A stretch of 64,000 nt of DNA from assembly GCF_902499125.1 (NCBI RefSeq), contig NZ_CABVPX010000005.1, positions 62,001 through 126,000 of the forward strand, read 5' to 3'. Under the pieces are notes generated by a model. That model worked only from the letters and a program-made list of their open reading frames with translations, was not told the DNA's origin and did not search any database. Both the position numbers and the translations under genes were made by a program. This document shows, piece by piece, positions 40,529 to 48,769 of this stretch (position 1 is its first letter; each line of letters opens with the position of its first letter). The stretch is from Burkholderia arboris. GTDB lineage: Bacteria; Pseudomonadota; Gammaproteobacteria; Burkholderiales; Burkholderiaceae.

Positions 40529-41890
40529 TTATTGGGCCGCTGCTTGCGACGCGCCGTGCTTGTGTCCACCGCGATGGCCGGCCGCGCCCGATGCAGCCGA
40601 TGCACCCGACGCCGCACCGGCGCCGCGCGCGCCCGACGCACCCTTCGGCTTGTCGGCCGGAATCGAGATCTTCGAGCCTTCGCGCAGGCGGTCGGAGCCG
40701 TCGGTCACCACGCGTTCGCCGAGCGTCACGCCGCTGGCGATGCTGGTGCGCTCGCCGTCGACCGGGCCGATCGTGACCTTGCGTACCGTGACCGTGTTGT
40801 CGGGTTTCACGACATAGACGAACTGGCCGATCGAACCCGTCAGGACGGCGGACGTCGGCACGATCGTCGCGTTGCGCAGCACGTCGACGAGCAGCCGCGT
40901 GTTCACGAACTGATTCGGGAACAGCATGCCTCCCTTGTTATCGAAGTTCGCGCGCAGCTTGACCGTGCCGGTGCTCGTGTCGATCTGGTTGTCGAGCGTC
41001 GCGAGCGAACCCGTCTCGAGCGGCACCGTGTTGTTGCGGTTGTAGGCGGTGACCGACAGCTTCTGGCCCGCGTTCACTTGCTTGAGGATCTGCGGCAGGT
41101 TGTCTTCCGACGTCGTGAAGATCACGCTCATCGGCTGCAGTTGCGTGATCACGACGAGGCCGTTGGCGTCGCCCGGCGTCACGTAGTTGCCCGGGTCGAC
41201 CTGGCGCAGGCCGACGCGGCCCGAGACCGGCGCCGTGATGCGCGCATACGTGAGGTTCAACTTCGCGGAATCGATCGCGGCCTGGTCGGTCTTCACCGCG
41301 CCTTCGTACTGCTTGACGAGCGACGCCTGCGTATCGACGGTCTGCGACGCGATCGAGTCCTGCGACAACAGCGTCTGGTAGCGCTTCAGGTCGAGGCGCG
41401 CCGTTGCGAGCAGCGCCGAGTCGCGGGCGTGCGTGCCTTCGGCGTTCTCGAGCGACACCTGGTACGGGCGCGGGTCGATCTGCGCGAGCACGTCGCCTTT
41501 CTTGACGATCTGGCCTTCCTGGAACGACACCGACTGCAGGTAGCCCGACAACTGCGTCTTGACCGTCACGTTCGCGAGCGGCGTCACGGTGCCGAGCGCC
41601 GACAGCACGATCGGCATCTCGCCTTGTGTCGCGGTCGCGACCTGTACCGGCTGCGGAACGTTCGCCATCGCAGCAGGGCCGCCGCGGCCGCGATGGCCGC
41701 CTGCGCCGCTGGCGCCCGCGCTTTGCGCCGTGCTGCCGGCTGCCGGCGTGCGGTTCCACGGGTGCCACCACAGCAGGCCGCCGATGACGACGACCGCGAT
41801 CGTCCCGATCATCAGCGTGCGGCGCGGGCGCTGCGCGGCGGGGGACGCGGGGTCTTTCGAAGGGGGCGTGGGCTTTTGTTCGTTATCCAT
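40529..41890 (-). CDS. mdtA: RND efflux periplasmic adaptor MdtA
   Basis: A 453-residue membrane fusion protein. The N-terminus has a single membrane anchor (LMIGTIAVVVIGGLLWW) and a Gly/Ala-rich linker. The biotinyl-lipoyl half-motifs (NVTVKTQLSGYLQSVSFQEGQIVKKGDVLAQIDPRPYQ), alpha hairpin and RITAPVSGRVGLRQVDPGNYV segment are in the expected order. The C-terminal tail is Gly/Ala/His rich and longer than in E. coli. First gene of mdtABC; no outer-membrane channel gene is found in the window, so TolC-type partners must be elsewhere. Confidence 0.94.
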   Translation of the reverse strand: MDNEQKPTPPSKDPASPAAQRPRRTLMIGTIAVVVIGGLLWWHPWNRTPAAGSTAQSAGASGAGGHRGRGGPAAMANVPQPVQVATATQGEMPIVLSALGTVTPLANVTVKTQLSGYLQSVSFQEGQIVKKGDVLAQIDPRPYQVSLENAEGTHARDSALLATARLDLKRYQTLLSQDSIASQTVDTQASLVKQYEGAVKTDQAAIDSAKLNLTYARITAPVSGRVGLRQVDPGNYVTPGDANGLVVITQLQPMSVIFTTSEDNLPQILKQVNAGQKLSVTAYNRNNTVPLETGSLATLDNQIDTSTGTVKLRANFDNKGGMLFPNQFVNTRLLVDVLRNATIVPTSAVLTGSIGQFVYVVKPDNTVTVRKVTIGPVDGERTSIASGVTLGERVVTDGSDRLREGSKISIPADKPKGASGARGAGAASGASAASGAAGHRGGHKHGASQAAAQ

Positions 41891-42072
41891 CGTGTTCTGT
41901 CAGGAAGACGGCGCGGCGTGCCGGAAATCGGACTGCTGGGCTGCGCGTGGGCGGGCGGGTGACGGGACGGGGTGGCCCGGCTCGGTCCGGGACCCCGCCG
42001 ACTCGCGCGGGAAAAGAGCGGTGCGCACCGCGAATGCGGCGCGACGATGGGCATGATCCTACGTCCCGTCCC

Positions 42073-42119
42073 CGTTACAGTCCAGTGGTCTATCTTTCAA
42101 CGGGTTACTGTCGTTACAG
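42073..42119. promoter_or_regulatory. GTTACAG repeats upstream of mdtA
   Basis: Within the 255 bp between the mdtA start and the iclR stop, CGTTACAG occurs at 42073-42080 and 42112-42119, with GGTTACTG just before the second (42103-42110). The repeated half-sites may be a binding motif for a response regulator controlling the pump. Weak evidence. Confidence 0.25.
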
Positions 42120-42145
42120 AACGCGACAGGACGGTGACGGAACGA

Positions 42146-42970
42146 TTACACGCTGATGCGCCGGGCCGGAGCGCCGCCGATCTCGCGGGTGATTTTCGCG
42201 ATGCATTCGTGCAGCGCGGGCACGACGTGTTCCTGCAGCCATTCGGGCGAACACTGGTGCGCCGCGCCGCCGCAATTCACCGAGTAGCGCTGGCCCGACG
42301 GGCCGACGAAACCCGCTGCCACCGCATTCAGGCCCTCGCGCCATTCGCCGATCGCGATCGCGTGGCCGTCGCGCATCGCTTCGTCGAGCGCGGGGGTGAG
42401 GCGTGCGGACACGTGCGGCCAGTCGTCGCCCGCCGTGGTGCGCAGCGACTCGAGCAGCAGGCGCCGCTCGTCTTCCTCGAGTGCGGCGAGATACGCGCGG
42501 CCCACGGCCGTGCGGGCGATATCCATCCGCGAGCCGATTTCGAGGCGCGTGACGAGCACGGCCGAGCGCGGCCGGATCACGTCGATCGCGACCATGTCGA
42601 GCCGGTCGCGCACCGCGAGGTGCACGGACAGCGACGTGCGTTCGGCCAGCTCGATCATGAACGGCCGCGAACGCGCGCGAATGTCGAAGTTGCGCAGGAA
42701 GCCGTGGCTCAGTTCGAGTACCGACGCGGTGAGCACGAAGCGCTCGCTGTCGGGCAACTGGAACAGGAAGCCGGCACTGACGAGCGTCGCGGTGATGCGC
42801 GAGACGGTCGGCTTCGGGATGCCGGTCAATTCGGTCAGTTCGCGGTTGCTGACGGGGGCGTCGGCAGCCGCGATGCGGCGCAGCACGGCGAGGCCGCGGG
42901 CGAGGGCGGTGATCTCGTCGGGTGACGATTCACGGTCCCGCGACGCGGGAGAGGTTACAGTTGTCGACAC
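42146..42970 (-). CDS. IclR-family transcriptional regulator
   Basis: A 274-residue regulator: N-terminal winged helix-turn-helix (about residues 20-85; ALARGLAVLRRIAAADAPVSNRELTELTGIPKPTVSRI) and C-terminal IclR effector domain (about 100-265; MDIARTAVGRAYLAALEEDERR, GLNAVAAGFVGPSGQR). The effector is unknown. The gene is oriented like mdtABC but lies upstream of it with 255 bp between, so it is not clearly part of that operon. Palindromes GAAACTCGATTTC (42991-43003) and GAAACATCGTTTC (43199-43211) lie just upstream and resemble IclR-type operators. Confidence 0.9.
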   Translation of the reverse strand: MSTTVTSPASRDRESSPDEITALARGLAVLRRIAAADAPVSNRELTELTGIPKPTVSRITATLVSAGFLFQLPDSERFVLTASVLELSHGFLRNFDIRARSRPFMIELAERTSLSVHLAVRDRLDMVAIDVIRPRSAVLVTRLEIGSRMDIARTAVGRAYLAALEEDERRLLLESLRTTAGDDWPHVSARLTPALDEAMRDGHAIAIGEWREGLNAVAAGFVGPSGQRYSVNCGGAAHQCSPEWLQEHVVPALHECIAKITREIGGAPARRISV

Positions 42971-42990
42971 GAGGGATTCTCTCTAATTCC

Positions 42991-43003
42991 GAAACTCGAT
43001 TTC
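42991..43003. promoter_or_regulatory. IclR-like operator palindrome near the iclR start
   Basis: GAAACTCGATTTC, an imperfect palindrome of GAAA-N5-TTTC type, 21 bp upstream of the iclR ATG. Similar to the GAAACATCGTTTC palindrome at 43199-43211; autoregulation is inferred. Confidence 0.4.
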
Positions 43004-43156
43004 AATTTTGTTGGTATTGTAGGACTATTGTCAAAAGATGCATGTTCCGCGGGCGAACCGGTCATTGGATGAGATTTTACGGGTTCACCCTTGGTTTATT
43101 AGGAAAACGCTCAAATGAGCGTTGCCGGAAAGTGCATGAGCCGGTGCAAATACCGC

Positions 43157-43185
43157 TTGACTTGTCGGGCGGAAACGGAAAGAAT
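43157..43185 (+). promoter_or_regulatory. Sigma70-type promoter of the candidate small RNA
   Basis: TTGACT (-35, 43157-43162), a 17-bp spacer, then AAGAAT (-10, 43180-43185; four of six consensus positions). Transcription would start near 43192, immediately before the palindrome GAAACATCGTTTC. Confidence 0.5.
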
Positions 43186-43191
43186 GTCTCA

Positions 43192-43318
43192 CGTTTTCGA
43201 AACATCGTTTCAAGAGTTTAACCGGCAACGATGTTTCGCGCAGTCTCTCAGGTTCTAGCACGGCCCTCGGAATGGCTAGAACTTTTTTAGCGCCACGGTC
43301 TCCGTGGCGCTTTTTTTT
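43192..43318 (+). ncRNA. Candidate small RNA with three hairpins and an intrinsic terminator
   Basis: About 127 nt on the plus strand without a protein gene. Three consecutive stem-loops: GAAACATCGTT (43199-43209) / AACGATGTTTC (43227-43237); TTCTAGC (43253-43259) / GCTAGAA (43275-43281); and the terminator AGCGCCACGG (43289-43298) / CCGTGGCGCT (43302-43311) running into a T-tract to 43318. A promoter-like sequence precedes it at proper distance. The 13-bp palindrome GAAACATCGTTTC (43199-43211) within the first bases may be an IclR operator. No similarity to a known family is claimed; the terminator is solid, the RNA itself is inferred. Confidence 0.5.
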
Positions 43319-43474
43319 GCCCGTCTTTTTGACTGTCCGCCCGGACGCGTCAGACCCGCATTATCCCCCGATCCTCGGAAGCGCCCGTCCAACGCCCGTG
43401 TGGGCGCGTCCGGCGTGCGCTTGCGCGCGCGACCGGCGCCCCGCACGCGTGCCGCTCACGCGATTCGCTCGCAC

Positions 43475-43509
43475 AAAAAAAAGCGCGATGCCCGCACTGG
43501 GCATCGCGC
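43475..43509 (-). terminator. Intrinsic terminator of the PhoX-like gene
   Basis: On the minus strand an 11-bp perfect stem GCGCGATGCCC / GGGCATCGCGC with a 5-nt loop is followed by eight T residues (complement of 43475-43482). It is 87 bp past the stop codon. Confidence 0.92.
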
Positions 43510-43595
43510 ATGAAACGGCGTGGAGCGCCGACGAATGAACGGTGATGAAGAAACGGGGCGCCCGGGTAACGGGCACACTCCCTCGCGCGACCCGG

Positions 43596-45560
43596 TCAGG
43601 CCTTCGCGAGCTTGATGCTGGTCTGCTCGGCCGTCAGGTAGCCGACGCTGGCGCCGAAGCGGTCCTTGAAGTTCGCGCGCACGAGCGGATCGAGCGTCGG
43701 CTTGACCTTGTCGTGCAGCGGCGATTCCCAGTCGCCTGCGTGCTGGAAGTTGCTCATGATGTACGTCCAGCCGTTGATCTCGTCGACCGCGTGCAGGCCC
43801 GTCGATTCGGCGCCGGCCGGGCACGACAGCACGCGCACCAGCGACTTCGTATCGACGTTGTACGCCCACAGGAAGTTGTTCACGTGCATGCCCGAGTCTT
43901 CGCCGATGAACAGCGTGCGCAGCTTTTCGGAGAACTTCAGGTTGTCCGGGTTGGCGATCTTGTCCGGGTTCGCGAGGTTGCCGAGCCCGTCGGCCGCGGC
44001 GAGGTCCTCGCCTACGAGCGCGGCCGGCGCGCCCATGTCGACCGGTACCCATTCGCTGTCGATCGCGCCGCCCGTCGTGTCGCGCTGGCTGGCCTTCAGG
44101 TTCAGTGCGTAGACGGCACCGGCGGCGATCTTCTTGTCGACCGCGACGTCGCGCGACACCGCATTGCCCTTGACCATCGACGTTTCGATCCGCGACATCG
44201 CCGTGTAGACGATCTTGTCCTTCGCGTTCACGGTCGTGCCTTCGAGCTTCGTGAAGCCCATGCTGCCGCCGACCAGCGCCGCATAGCGGTGCGTCTCGAG
44301 GAACGCGGCCGCCTTTTCCATCCCCGGCTTTACGCGCATCCAGTTGAACTTGCCGCCGAAGTGGATCTTCGTGTAGCTCGCATCGTTCGGGTCGGCGGTC
44401 ACCAGGTCCATGATGTCCGACGCCTTCAGCGTGTTCGCGAGCGCTTCTATCTCGCTGCTGGTCGCGTGGCCGATCTTGATCCACGTGAGCGTCGCGGTGC
44501 CGGCGCCGGCGGACGACGTCTGCGTCCACTTCGCGACGTACAGCGTGCCGGCCGACAGGTCGGCCGCCTTGTCGGCGACGAACATGAACAGGCCGCCGTT
44601 GGTGGCGTCGTCACCCATCATCACGGTGCGCTGGTCCGGCATCACCTGGATCAGCTCGTGCGAGATGCGGCCGAGGCAGTAGTGCTTCTTCACGGTGCCC
44701 GAGCCGTCCGGGTTCACGGTGATTTCGGGCAGGTGGCCGTAGTGGTAGGGGTTCGCCTTCGTCTCGTCGCCGAACGTGTTCTTGCTGAACGCCTTGAACT
44801 GCGCGTCGGTTGCGACCTTCGTCGCGTCCGGCTCGTATTCCTCGCTCGACAGGTGCGTGCCCCACGGCGACAGGCTCGCGCCGCAGGTGATCCACAGGCC
44901 GTGCGCCTTCGACGTGTCGACGTTGTGGTACTTCACGACCTTCAGCGCGCCGGTGGCCGGATCCTGGTCGAGCGAGAGCACCGCGATCGGCGACGGCAGC
45001 TGGCCGTACTGCGATGCGCTCGCCTGGTCGCGCGTCGTGTATTCGAACTGCACGACCGCGAACACCGTGTTGCCTTTCACGCCGGGCACGTTCGCGTTCT
45101 TCAGCGTCAGCAGCGAGCTGCCGTCCGGGCAGTCGGAATAGAACTGGCGCTCCTTGCCGGCGACCGAGCGATCGATGATCGGCTGGTTGTTGATGTCGTA
45201 GTAGCCGCCCGCGAGCGTCGTGCCGCCCTTGCCGTCCGGCACCATGTCGCCCGTCACGAAGAACGGCCGGTACGCGAGCCTGAAGTTGCGCGACGAGCCG
45301 TCCGAGAACGACACCGACAGCGTCGAGCCGACCGTCGTCGTGGCCATCGCGGCCGCGTTGTCGAGCGTCGGCGCGGCCATCGCGGAGAACGTCGCCGACG
45401 TGTACGCGGCGGCGACCGGGGCCGGCGTCGATGCGGGATTGTCGTCGCCGCCGCAACCCGTCAGCAGGGCCGGCAGCGCGAGACCGGAAAGGGGAAGCAT
45501 CGGCGCGCCGGCGAGGATCTTCAGGGCCTGACGACGGGAAGCATTGGGCAACGCGGGCAT
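43596..45560 (-). CDS. PhoX-like (DUF839) Tat-exported phosphatase-family protein
   Basis: A 654-residue protein of the PhoX/DUF839 family, whose founding members are calcium-dependent alkaline phosphatases with a beta-propeller fold. The N-terminus carries a twin-arginine signal (ASRRQALKIL) ending in LLTGCGG, which is also a lipobox, so it may be a Tat-exported lipoprotein. Family motifs include THLSSEEYEPD, GRISHELIQVMPD, GGLFMFVADK and LFIGEDSGMHVNN, the acidic residues being potential Ca2+ ligands. ATG 45560 is chosen as the Tat signal start. Enzymatic identity as phosphatase is inferred. It has an unusual double palindrome in its leader and a strong terminator behind. Confidence 0.85.
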   Translation of the reverse strand: MPALPNASRRQALKILAGAPMLPLSGLALPALLTGCGGDDNPASTPAPVAAAYTSATFSAMAAPTLDNAAAMATTTVGSTLSVSFSDGSSRNFRLAYRPFFVTGDMVPDGKGGTTLAGGYYDINNQPIIDRSVAGKERQFYSDCPDGSSLLTLKNANVPGVKGNTVFAVVQFEYTTRDQASASQYGQLPSPIAVLSLDQDPATGALKVVKYHNVDTSKAHGLWITCGASLSPWGTHLSSEEYEPDATKVATDAQFKAFSKNTFGDETKANPYHYGHLPEITVNPDGSGTVKKHYCLGRISHELIQVMPDQRTVMMGDDATNGGLFMFVADKAADLSAGTLYVAKWTQTSSAGAGTATLTWIKIGHATSSEIEALANTLKASDIMDLVTADPNDASYTKIHFGGKFNWMRVKPGMEKAAAFLETHRYAALVGGSMGFTKLEGTTVNAKDKIVYTAMSRIETSMVKGNAVSRDVAVDKKIAAGAVYALNLKASQRDTTGGAIDSEWVPVDMGAPAALVGEDLAAADGLGNLANPDKIANPDNLKFSEKLRTLFIGEDSGMHVNNFLWAYNVDTKSLVRVLSCPAGAESTGLHAVDEINGWTYIMSNFQHAGDWESPLHDKVKPTLDPLVRANFKDRFGASVGYLTAEQTSIKLAKA

Positions 45561-45591
45561 GTGGAGTCCAGTTTCAGTTGTTGGAAGAATG

Positions 45592-45630
45592 GCCTTCGCG
45601 AAGCAGGCGCTCGGCAAGCTTCGCGAAGGC
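45592..45630 (-). promoter_or_regulatory. Paired palindromes in the leader of the PhoX-like gene
   Basis: Two 13-bp inverted copies, GCCTTCGCGAAGC (45592-45604) and GCTTCGCGAAGGC (45618-45630), 13 bp apart. Each half contains the self-palindrome CTTCGCGAAG. They lie 32-70 bp upstream of the PhoX-like start codon and would form a stem-loop in the mRNA or a tandem operator on DNA. Confidence 0.5.
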
Positions 45631-45719
45631 ATATTGAAAACTGGACGGAAGTGTAAGGACGCTCGATGAAAGTTTTTTGAATTGAAAACGTAATGATGCG
45701 TCGGGCGTTCGTCAGACGG

Positions 45720-46913
45720 TCAATCGCGCTCCGGTGTCGCCGAGATGCGGTGGATCGACAGGTCGGCCCCGTCGAATTCGGCTTCGCGGCCGAGGCGCAG
45801 CCCGACGGTCGCTTTCAGCGCGCCGTAGACGAGCGTGCCGCCCGCAGTCGCGATCGCGATGCCGCCGAGCGTGCCGACCAGTTGCGACAGGAACGACACG
45901 CCGCCGAGACCGCCGAGCGCGGGGAGCCCGAACACACCGGCCGCGAGGCCGCCGAGCGCGCCGCACATGCCGTGCAGCGGCCACACGCCGAGCACGTCGT
46001 CGATGCGCCACTTGTTCTGCACGCAGGTGAACATCGCGACGAACAGCACGCCGGCGGCCGCGCCCGTGACGAGCGCGCCGATCGGATGCATCACGTCGGA
46101 GCCGGCGCACACCGCGACGAGGCCCGCGAGCGGCCCGTTGTAGGTGAAGCCCGGGTCGTTGCGGCCAGCCATCCACGCGGCGAGCGTGCCGCCGACCATC
46201 GCCATCAGCGAGTTCACGGCGACGAGGCCGCTGATCTTGTCGAGTGTCTGCGCGCTCATCACGTTGAAGCCGAACCAGCCTACCGCGAGCACCCACGCGC
46301 CGAGCGCGAGGAACGGGATGTTCGACGGCGGGTGCGCGGCGATCCGGCCGTCCTTCGCATAGCGACCGTGGCGCGCGCCGAGCAGCAGTACGGCCGGCAG
46401 CGCGACCCAGCCGCCGAACGCATGCACGACGACCGAACCGGCGAAATCGTGGAACGGCGCACCGAACGCGTGCGTGAGCCAGGCCTGCACGCCGAAGCGC
46501 TCGTTCCACGCCATCCCTTCGAAGAACGGATAGATGAAGCCGACGATGATCAGCGTCGCGACGAGTTGCGGGTTGAACTTCGCGCGCTCGGCGATGCCGC
46601 CGGACACGATCGCGGGAATCGCCGCCGCGAAGGTCAGCAGGAAGAAGAAGCGCACGAGCGCATAGCCGTTGTGCTGCGACAGCGTGCCGATGTCGTCGAA
46701 GAACTCGACGCCGTACGCGATCGTGTAGCCGATGAAGAAGTACGCGAGCGTCGACACGGAGAAGTCGACGAGGATCTTCACGAGCGCGTTGACCTGGTTC
46801 TTCTTGCGGACCGTGCCGAGTTCGAGAAATGCGAAGCCCGCGTGCATCGCGAGCACCATGACGGCGCCGATCAACAGGAACAGTGTGTCGACGCCGGATT
46901 TCAGACCATCCAT
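45720..46913 (-). CDS. Ammonium transporter (Amt family)
   Basis: A 397-residue inner-membrane ammonium channel of the Amt/MEP/Rh family with 11 hydrophobic segments. Key pore features: the aspartate in FHDFAGSVVVHAFGG (Asp160/His168 equivalents) and the second pore histidine in VWPLHGMCGALGG. ATG 46913 is preceded by AAGGAAG; the frame is open upstream into low-quality sequence. The N-terminus lacks an obvious cleaved signal peptide, unlike E. coli AmtB. No PII (glnK) gene is adjacent, so this is a stand-alone Amt paralogue. Confidence 0.92.
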   Translation of the reverse strand: MDGLKSGVDTLFLLIGAVMVLAMHAGFAFLELGTVRKKNQVNALVKILVDFSVSTLAYFFIGYTIAYGVEFFDDIGTLSQHNGYALVRFFFLLTFAAAIPAIVSGGIAERAKFNPQLVATLIIVGFIYPFFEGMAWNERFGVQAWLTHAFGAPFHDFAGSVVVHAFGGWVALPAVLLLGARHGRYAKDGRIAAHPPSNIPFLALGAWVLAVGWFGFNVMSAQTLDKISGLVAVNSLMAMVGGTLAAWMAGRNDPGFTYNGPLAGLVAVCAGSDVMHPIGALVTGAAAGVLFVAMFTCVQNKWRIDDVLGVWPLHGMCGALGGLAAGVFGLPALGGLGGVSFLSQLVGTLGGIAIATAGGTLVYGALKATVGLRLGREAEFDGADLSIHRISATPERD

Positions 46914-47177
46914 GCCGTGGCTTCCTTGCGCAAAAAACGGGCAAGGAACGCAAGTATCGAGCCAACTTGGTGAACGGCTGCGTGGAGTTGGTGCCTGCGC
47001 GCCGCGCGGTGCGGCATTCCGGTGAATCGTGCACGAGGTGAGGGCGCGGCCGGCGACGGTTGGTGGCGGCGCCGGGTGCACGCACGTGGTGCGATGCGTG
47101 CTGAACTGGTGCGTGCGGTGGGTGGGGTGGTGCGGCGTGGTGCGCGGCGGTGCATGATGACGCACCCATTTGGCGCG

Positions 47178-47513
47178 TCAGTGGCGGGCGAACAGCGTGG
47201 GCGGCCGGCGCAGCTGCAGCGCGCGTGCCGACCAGTAGGCGGCGACGGCCGACAGGCCGAGCGCGGCGAACGCGAGTGCCGCGAAGCCCGCAAGCGACTG
47301 GCCGTCGCCGTCGGGGCCGAGGATGCCTTCCATGACGATCAGCGCGGCCGTCCAGAAACCGATCAACGCCTGCGTGAGCAGGCGCGCGCACGCGATGCGG
47401 CGCGGACGCCCGGATTCGGCGAGGCGGCGCGCCGACGGTGCGCGCAGGCAAAGGAAGAGGATGGCGGCGAGCAGCGCGGCCAGGGCGATGAGCCAGTCGA
47501 CAAGGAAAGCCAT
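47178..47513 (-). CDS. Small three-span membrane protein of unknown function
   Basis: A 111-residue hydrophobic protein: predicted spans at about residues 5-25 (WLIALAALLAAILFLCL), 45-63 (LLTQALIGFWTAALIVMEG) and 72-95 (SLAGFAALAFAALGLSAVAAYW), with a basic loop RRLAESGRPRRIACAR between the first two. I do not recognise a family. ATG 47513 is chosen; an upstream extension exists without support. It lies 264 bp upstream of the ammonium transporter gene on the same strand, with which it may be cotranscribed. Confidence 0.6.
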   Translation of the reverse strand: MAFLVDWLIALAALLAAILFLCLRAPSARRLAESGRPRRIACARLLTQALIGFWTAALIVMEGILGPDGDGQSLAGFAALAFAALGLSAVAAYWSARALQLRRPPTLFARH

Positions 47514-47676
47514 AGGAAAAAGGGGGCACGGACAAAGTGGATTGAAGCGTGCCCACTTTAGAGGCGTAGCGCCTGCGATTGAATCAGACAAGTCCGAAAT
47601 TGAAAGGCATTTTTAATGATGGGTCGTTATTTGGCCTGTTCCACAGGCGGTATCATCGACACCGGTCCAACCACGA

Positions 47677-47695
47677 GGCCGTGCGACGCACGGCC
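47677..47695 (+). promoter_or_regulatory. Hairpin abutting the ribosome-binding site of the lipoprotein gene
   Basis: A perfect 8-bp stem GGCCGTGC-GAC-GCACGGCC ends exactly one base before GGAGA (47696-47700), the probable ribosome-binding site of the lipoprotein gene at 47707. Position suggests translational control or mRNA protection; unproved. Confidence 0.45.
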
Positions 47696-47706
47696 GGAGA
47701 TTGCTG

Positions 47707-48135
47707 ATGAACATGAAGACATCGCGGGCGCGTCGCGTGCCCGGGTCCGTGCTGGCGGCCGTGGCCGCCGGTGCGCTGCTGTTGCTCGCGGGCTGCGAGA
47801 AGTCCGGCACGCCGGCCGCCCAACCCGATACGGCCGCGAGCGCGGCCGCCGATGCCGCGAACAATGCGGCGAAGGCGCTCGACCAGGTGGCGAGCACCGT
47901 CAACCAGCAGCTCAACGCTGCGAAGGCCGGTATCGCGTCCGCGGCGTCGGCGGTGCCGCCGCTGTCCGCAAGCGGCCTCGCGTCGGCCGCACAGGCGCAG
48001 ATCGATGCGGCTGCCTCCGCGGTCGTCGCACATGCGGCGTCCGAGGCAGGCGCGAAGATCGCGGAAGCCGGCAAGAAGCTCCAGCAGTGGAGCCAGCAGA
48101 ACGCTGCGGGTGCCAAGCCCGCGAGCGGTGAGTGA
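47707..48135 (+). CDS. Alanine-rich small lipoprotein
   Basis: A 142-residue predicted lipoprotein: basic N-terminus, hydrophobic core VLAAVAAGALLLLAGC with the lipobox cysteine near residue 30, then an Ala-rich helical domain with heptad-like pattern (AASAAADAANNAAKALDQVASTVNQQLNAAKAG). No family recognised; it resembles coiled-coil, Lpp-like or apolipoprotein-like surface lipoproteins. ATG 47707 follows GGAGA by six bases; a TTG at 47701 is the frame's upstream limit. A tight hairpin lies directly before the ribosome-binding site. Confidence 0.7.
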   Translation: MNMKTSRARRVPGSVLAAVAAGALLLLAGCEKSGTPAAQPDTAASAAADAANNAAKALDQVASTVNQQLNAAKAGIASAASAVPPLSASGLASAAQAQIDAAASAVVAHAASEAGAKIAEAGKKLQQWSQQNAAGAKPASGE

Positions 48136-48159
48136 CGCGGGCTTGCACGATCCGCAAAA

Positions 48160-48178
48160 TGTAATTATGATGGTTACA
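48160..48178. promoter_or_regulatory. Rrf2 operator 1, upstream of the Rrf2 gene
   Basis: TGTAATTATGATGGTTACA, an inverted repeat TGTAA-N9-TTACA, 47 bp before the Rrf2 start codon. The same element recurs at 48770-48788 before the next gene, which supports an autoregulatory Rrf2 operator. Confidence 0.65.
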
Positions 48179-48225
48179 CATGTCGCCGGTTGCAGTTCGG
48201 GCCGGCGTCGCCGAGTGAGTCAGGA

Positions 48226-48681
48226 ATGAATACCAGCAGCCGGTTCGCGTTTGCCGTTCACGTGCTCACCTTGCTGTCGATGAAGGAAGGCGTGCCGTTG
48301 TCGTCCGACATCATCGCGGGCAGCGTGAATACGAATCCGGCACTGATTCGCCGGTTGCTGTCGATGCTGGCGGCGGCGGGGCTGACCACGTCGCAGCTCG
48401 GTGCGGGCGGCGGTGCGCTGCTGGCGCGCGAGCCTGGCGAGATCACGCTGCTCGACGTGTATCGCGCGGTCGACGATGCGCAACTGTTCGCGCTGCATCG
48501 CGAGGCACCGAATCCCGCGTGTCTCGTCGGGCGGCACATCCAGGGCGTGCTGACCGGCTATATCGGCGATGCGCAACGCGCGATGGAGGCATCGCTCGCC
48601 ACGCGCACGCTGGTCGACGTGACGGCCGATCTGCTGGATCTCGAACAGCGCACGCAACGGGCCGCACGCGCCGGCGGGTGA
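48226..48681 (+). CDS. Rrf2-family transcriptional regulator (cluster-free type)
   Basis: A 151-residue Rrf2-type winged-helix regulator (SSRFAFAVHVLTLLSMKEG..., LIRRLLSMLAAAGLTTSQLGAGGG). Iron-sulfur Rrf2 proteins such as IscR and NsrR have three cysteines; this one has a single cysteine (NPACLVG), so a cluster is unlikely and it belongs with the YwnA-like members. ATG 48226 follows CAGGA; the upstream 12 codons are unsupported. It is followed by an intrinsic terminator and then a reductase gene with the same operator, its likely target. Confidence 0.88.
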   Translation: MNTSSRFAFAVHVLTLLSMKEGVPLSSDIIAGSVNTNPALIRRLLSMLAAAGLTTSQLGAGGGALLAREPGEITLLDVYRAVDDAQLFALHREAPNPACLVGRHIQGVLTGYIGDAQRAMEASLATRTLVDVTADLLDLEQRTQRAARAGG

Positions 48682-48734
48682 GCGGCGGCAGGCAGGGCAG
48701 GAGGCCGGACGGCGCGCAGGCGCGCGACCGGCGC

Positions 48735-48759
48735 AACGGGGGCTTTGCCCCGTTTTTTT
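48735..48759 (+). terminator. Intrinsic terminator after the Rrf2 gene
   Basis: Stem AACGGGG / CCCCGTT (48735-48741 and 48748-48754) runs into a T-tract to 48759, 53 bp past the Rrf2 stop and immediately before the second operator. Confidence 0.85.
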
Positions 48760-48769
48760 CGGATTTAAG

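Larger units (their letters stand above)
42971..43595. other. Gene-free region between iclR and phoX-like gene
   Basis: A 625-bp interval without a credible protein gene; a 99-codon plus-strand frame at 42922-43221 overlaps the iclR start and is judged spurious. Contents: iclR promoter region, two IclR-like palindromes, a candidate small RNA gene (43192-43318) and the minus-strand terminator of the PhoX-like gene (43475-43509). Bases 43319-43474 show nothing. Confidence 0.6.

Noticed and set aside
42922..43221. 99-codon plus-strand frame beside iclR
   Set aside because: It overlaps the iclR start, has no ribosome-binding site or family resemblance, and runs through the small RNA promoter.
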